Positions 14,690 through 16,327 of a DNA stretch of 16,327 bases are shown piece by piece. How positions within the stretch are numbered: the first letter of the stretch is position 1; each line of letters opens with the position of its first letter. Source of the stretch: Sphingobacterium sp. UBA1575 (GTDB lineage: Bacteria; Bacteroidota; Bacteroidia; Sphingobacteriales; Sphingobacteriaceae); the NCBI GenBank assembly GCA_002322865.1, contig DCOH01000041.1:1-16327 (forward strand), in the 5' to 3' direction. The translations under genes were made by a program, and so were the position numbers. The notes beneath the pieces were generated by a model. That model was not told the DNA's origin. It was given only the letters and a program-made list of their open reading frames with translations, and did no database searches.

Positions 14690-15748
14690 TTAATAGGCTT
14701 TTACAAGTTTATATTCCAATTCAGGATATCCACGTTTACCGCCGTCACCTCCAGCACCCATAGCGATAAATTTCAGCTTATAGATGTTTCCAAGATTATC
14801 CTTGATCACATAGTAGCGATCCTTATAGGCACCAGGCGAAAAAGCACTTCTCCAATTAGCACCAATCACATTCCTATTGGGTTTAAAGGTTACCAAGGAT
14901 AATTTGCTTTCGTCAAATTCATCATAAGTGGGTTTACCATTGCTTTTCCCATCTTTGTCCAAAAAGATGATCTGTTCCGAAGTAACTTTATAAAGATGGT
15001 TGGTAAATATTAAATCGCTGAAAGAATAGGGTACAGGAGTTCCGGCCATGGAAGTGAAATAGATCGACCTTGTCCACACAAAATCCCATTCTTCTTTTTT
15101 GGGTTCTACATTTACCGGTCCTGAGGCGAAGGAGATAAATTTAAAATTAAAAGCTTCATCCTTTGTAATACTCAATGATTTAGCTTGTTGATCATCTAAT
15201 TTTGCATATTCCAGGGTGTAAGCATTTGTACCGCTTCTTACGATCCTAACTTTCCAAAATTCATCATCGCCTTTGGGAGTTGGACTGTTTATTACATAGA
15301 CCTTATTGTCGTTAGCATTGGCCTTAATTTCAGCAATAACATTATGATTTAGCCTCCCTAAGGTATCATCATAAATCTTCAGTTTTTCAGGTTTGATATC
15401 TAATTTCAATTGTTCAACATCGAAATTAGTTTTATTGACTGATTTAATATCGGTGGAATTGGTTACCATTGCCGACATATCCATCGAACTATTCAGAATA
15501 ACACTGAATGCTGCACCGCAATGAAAGCCTAAGTTCCAGGAACTTCGTTTAACTGAAGATTGTTTATCTGTGCTCAAATCAACATATACCGCATTTTCGG
15601 CATAGGAACCGCCAGGGCCACCGTCTAAGGTTAATTTATTTCCATCAGAAGGTTTTATTTTAGGGATAGGTGCATCTTGTCTTTTACAAGATCCTAACAT
15701 TAAAAATCCTAAAATCGCAACAGCACTTAAAGTAGTAATTGTTCTCAT
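14690..15748 (-). CDS. hmuY: HmuY-family haem-binding lipoprotein with apparent duplicated domain
   Basis: A 352-residue lipoprotein of the HmuY family, which captures haem at the cell surface and passes it to a TonB-dependent receptor. The lipobox is L18-G-S-C21. Porphyromonas HmuY is only about 216 residues, and this protein seems to hold two copies of the family core. VYVDLST with W71-N-L-G-F and later VYVIN...FWKVRIV...LEY181 form the first; FISFASG with W221-D-F-V-W and later YYVIKD...IYKLKFIA...LEY346 form the second. The first half has a Met cluster (M89, M91, M94) and few His residues (76, 135, 251). The gene starts 1 nt after the receptor stop and ends 1 nt before hmuT. The family call rests on context and the C-terminal pattern. 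Confidence 0.78.
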   Translation of the reverse strand: MRTITTLSAVAILGFLMLGSCKRQDAPIPKIKPSDGNKLTLDGGPGGSYAENAVYVDLSTDKQSSVKRSSWNLGFHCGAAFSVILNSSMDMSAMVTNSTDIKSVNKTNFDVEQLKLDIKPEKLKIYDDTLGRLNHNVIAEIKANANDNKVYVINSPTPKGDDEFWKVRIVRSGTNAYTLEYAKLDDQQAKSLSITKDEAFNFKFISFASGPVNVEPKKEEWDFVWTRSIYFTSMAGTPVPYSFSDLIFTNHLYKVTSEQIIFLDKDGKSNGKPTYDEFDESKLSLVTFKPNRNVIGANWRSAFSPGAYKDRYYVIKDNLGNIYKLKFIAMGAGGDGGKRGYPELEYKLVKAY

Positions 15749-15749
15749 A

Positions 15750-16327
15750 TTATTTATTCAAATTGTAAAGCAAACCAAAGAAGTATGATCTTCCATAACT
15801 AATAGGTACAGACGAAACGGAAGAACTATGCGCTCCTGAACCAACTGTAGCCGTATTTTCAATATTTTCTGCATTGGTCAAGTTCCTAATACCCGCCTGA
15901 AGGATTAAACCTTTGAAAAGGGACTTATTCACGCTCAGGTCGAGTTGTTGGAAGCTGGCGAGACTGGTCTGTCTAGCTTCTACGCCAGTATTGGTCTGTA
16001 TGGTTTCATATCCTGGCCTTCTGCCATTATATTTATAAAATACAGAAATATTTGCCGCCCATCGAGGAATCTCATGCGATATTCCAGCATTAAGTTCTGG
16101 TGTCCATAAAAATTGTTTTAATTCCTGATTAATCGCTTTTTGCATATTATATCTACCTATATAGCCTAGGCCAAGATCTAATTTCATGTGTTTATAAGTA
16201 AAGGTATTGGCTAAGCTAAATCCAGTGGTTTTATAATGTTCCAAATTGAGGTAAGTATTCACCCTATTATCCCTAGGCTTCATACTCATCGTGACCAGAT
16301 TATTGAATTGATTGTAATAGCTACCAA
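15750..16327 (-). CDS. TonB-dependent haem receptor, C-terminal part only
   Basis: This is the last 192 or so residues of a TonB-dependent outer-membrane receptor, with the rest beyond the window edge; the frame is open to base 16327 and the Met at 16289 is internal. It shows alternating aromatic and polar residues of beta-strands (for example GYIGRYNMQKA and ISVFYKYNGRRPGY) and the family's near-terminal pattern LDLSVNKSLFKGLILQAGIRNLTNAEN, in which a helix-like turn precedes the last strands. It ends in SYFFGLLYNLNK. One base separates its stop from hmuY, so it is the likely HmuR-type partner that imports haem. The plug domain and TonB box are not in view, so substrate is inferred from neighbours only. 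Confidence 0.85.
   Translation of the reverse strand, partial: GSYYNQFNNLVTMSMKPRDNRVNTYLNLEHYKTTGFSLANTFTYKHMKLDLGLGYIGRYNMQKAINQELKQFLWTPELNAGISHEIPRWAANISVFYKYNGRRPGYETIQTNTGVEARQTSLASFQQLDLSVNKSLFKGLILQAGIRNLTNAENIENTATVGSGAHSSSVSSVPISYGRSYFFGLLYNLNK

Overview
The window looks like chromosomal DNA from a member of the Bacteroidota, most likely a Sphingobacterium/Pedobacter-type organism (family Sphingobacteriaceae). The pointers are AT-rich DNA, A-rich leaders in place of clear Shine-Dalgarno sites, a HmuY-type haemophore beside a TonB-dependent receptor, a Lhr-like helicase overlapping a PdeM-type phosphoesterase, and REP-like repeats beginning GTCATTGCGAGG. The genus is inferred from protein character, not from a search.

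Layout. Positions 1-46 hold a perfect inverted repeat that should terminate the bestrophin-type channel gene (57-941, minus). Divergent from it are a membrane-anchored GH25 muramidase (990-1841) and a thioredoxin (1870-2172). The intergenic stretch 2173-2450 carries an array of 11-bp repeats facing inverted copies, then a hairpin. A CNNM/CBS/CorC-HlyC membrane protein (2451-3770, minus) is divergent from a sugar-kinase-like phosphotransferase and a CBM9-like protein, which are 1 nt apart (3985-5755). A composite palindromic repeat (5804-6003) separates these from a convergent NADPH-dependent FMN reductase (6018-6578). A Lhr-type DEXH helicase and PdeM (6683-9758) overlap by 8 nt. They form half of the known ligase-associated DNA-repair module; the ligase and exonuclease partners are not adjacent.

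The right-hand 6.5 kb is one haem-acquisition locus read leftwards: TonB-dependent receptor (C-terminal part only, cut by the window edge), HmuY, HmuT, HmuU and HmuV, with junctions of 1 nt or 4-nt overlaps. A 339-bp gap with the second composite repeat and a 71-nt leader lacking G in the sense strand follows, then HmuS/HemS and a ChaN-family protein. The inferred route is haem capture at the surface (HmuY), outer-membrane import (receptor), periplasmic transfer (HmuT, perhaps the ChaN-like protein), inner-membrane import (HmuUV) and cytoplasmic binding or breakdown (HmuS).

The least ordinary signals are the two copies of the composite repeat (stem sequences identical, loop diverged), an apparent internal duplication in HmuY with a Met cluster, a His where related HmuT proteins are expected to have the haem-binding Tyr, the G-free leader of hmuS, and the 11-bp repeat array. 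No wholly new multi-gene system was recognised. No tRNA, rRNA, CRISPR array, transposase or phage gene was seen.
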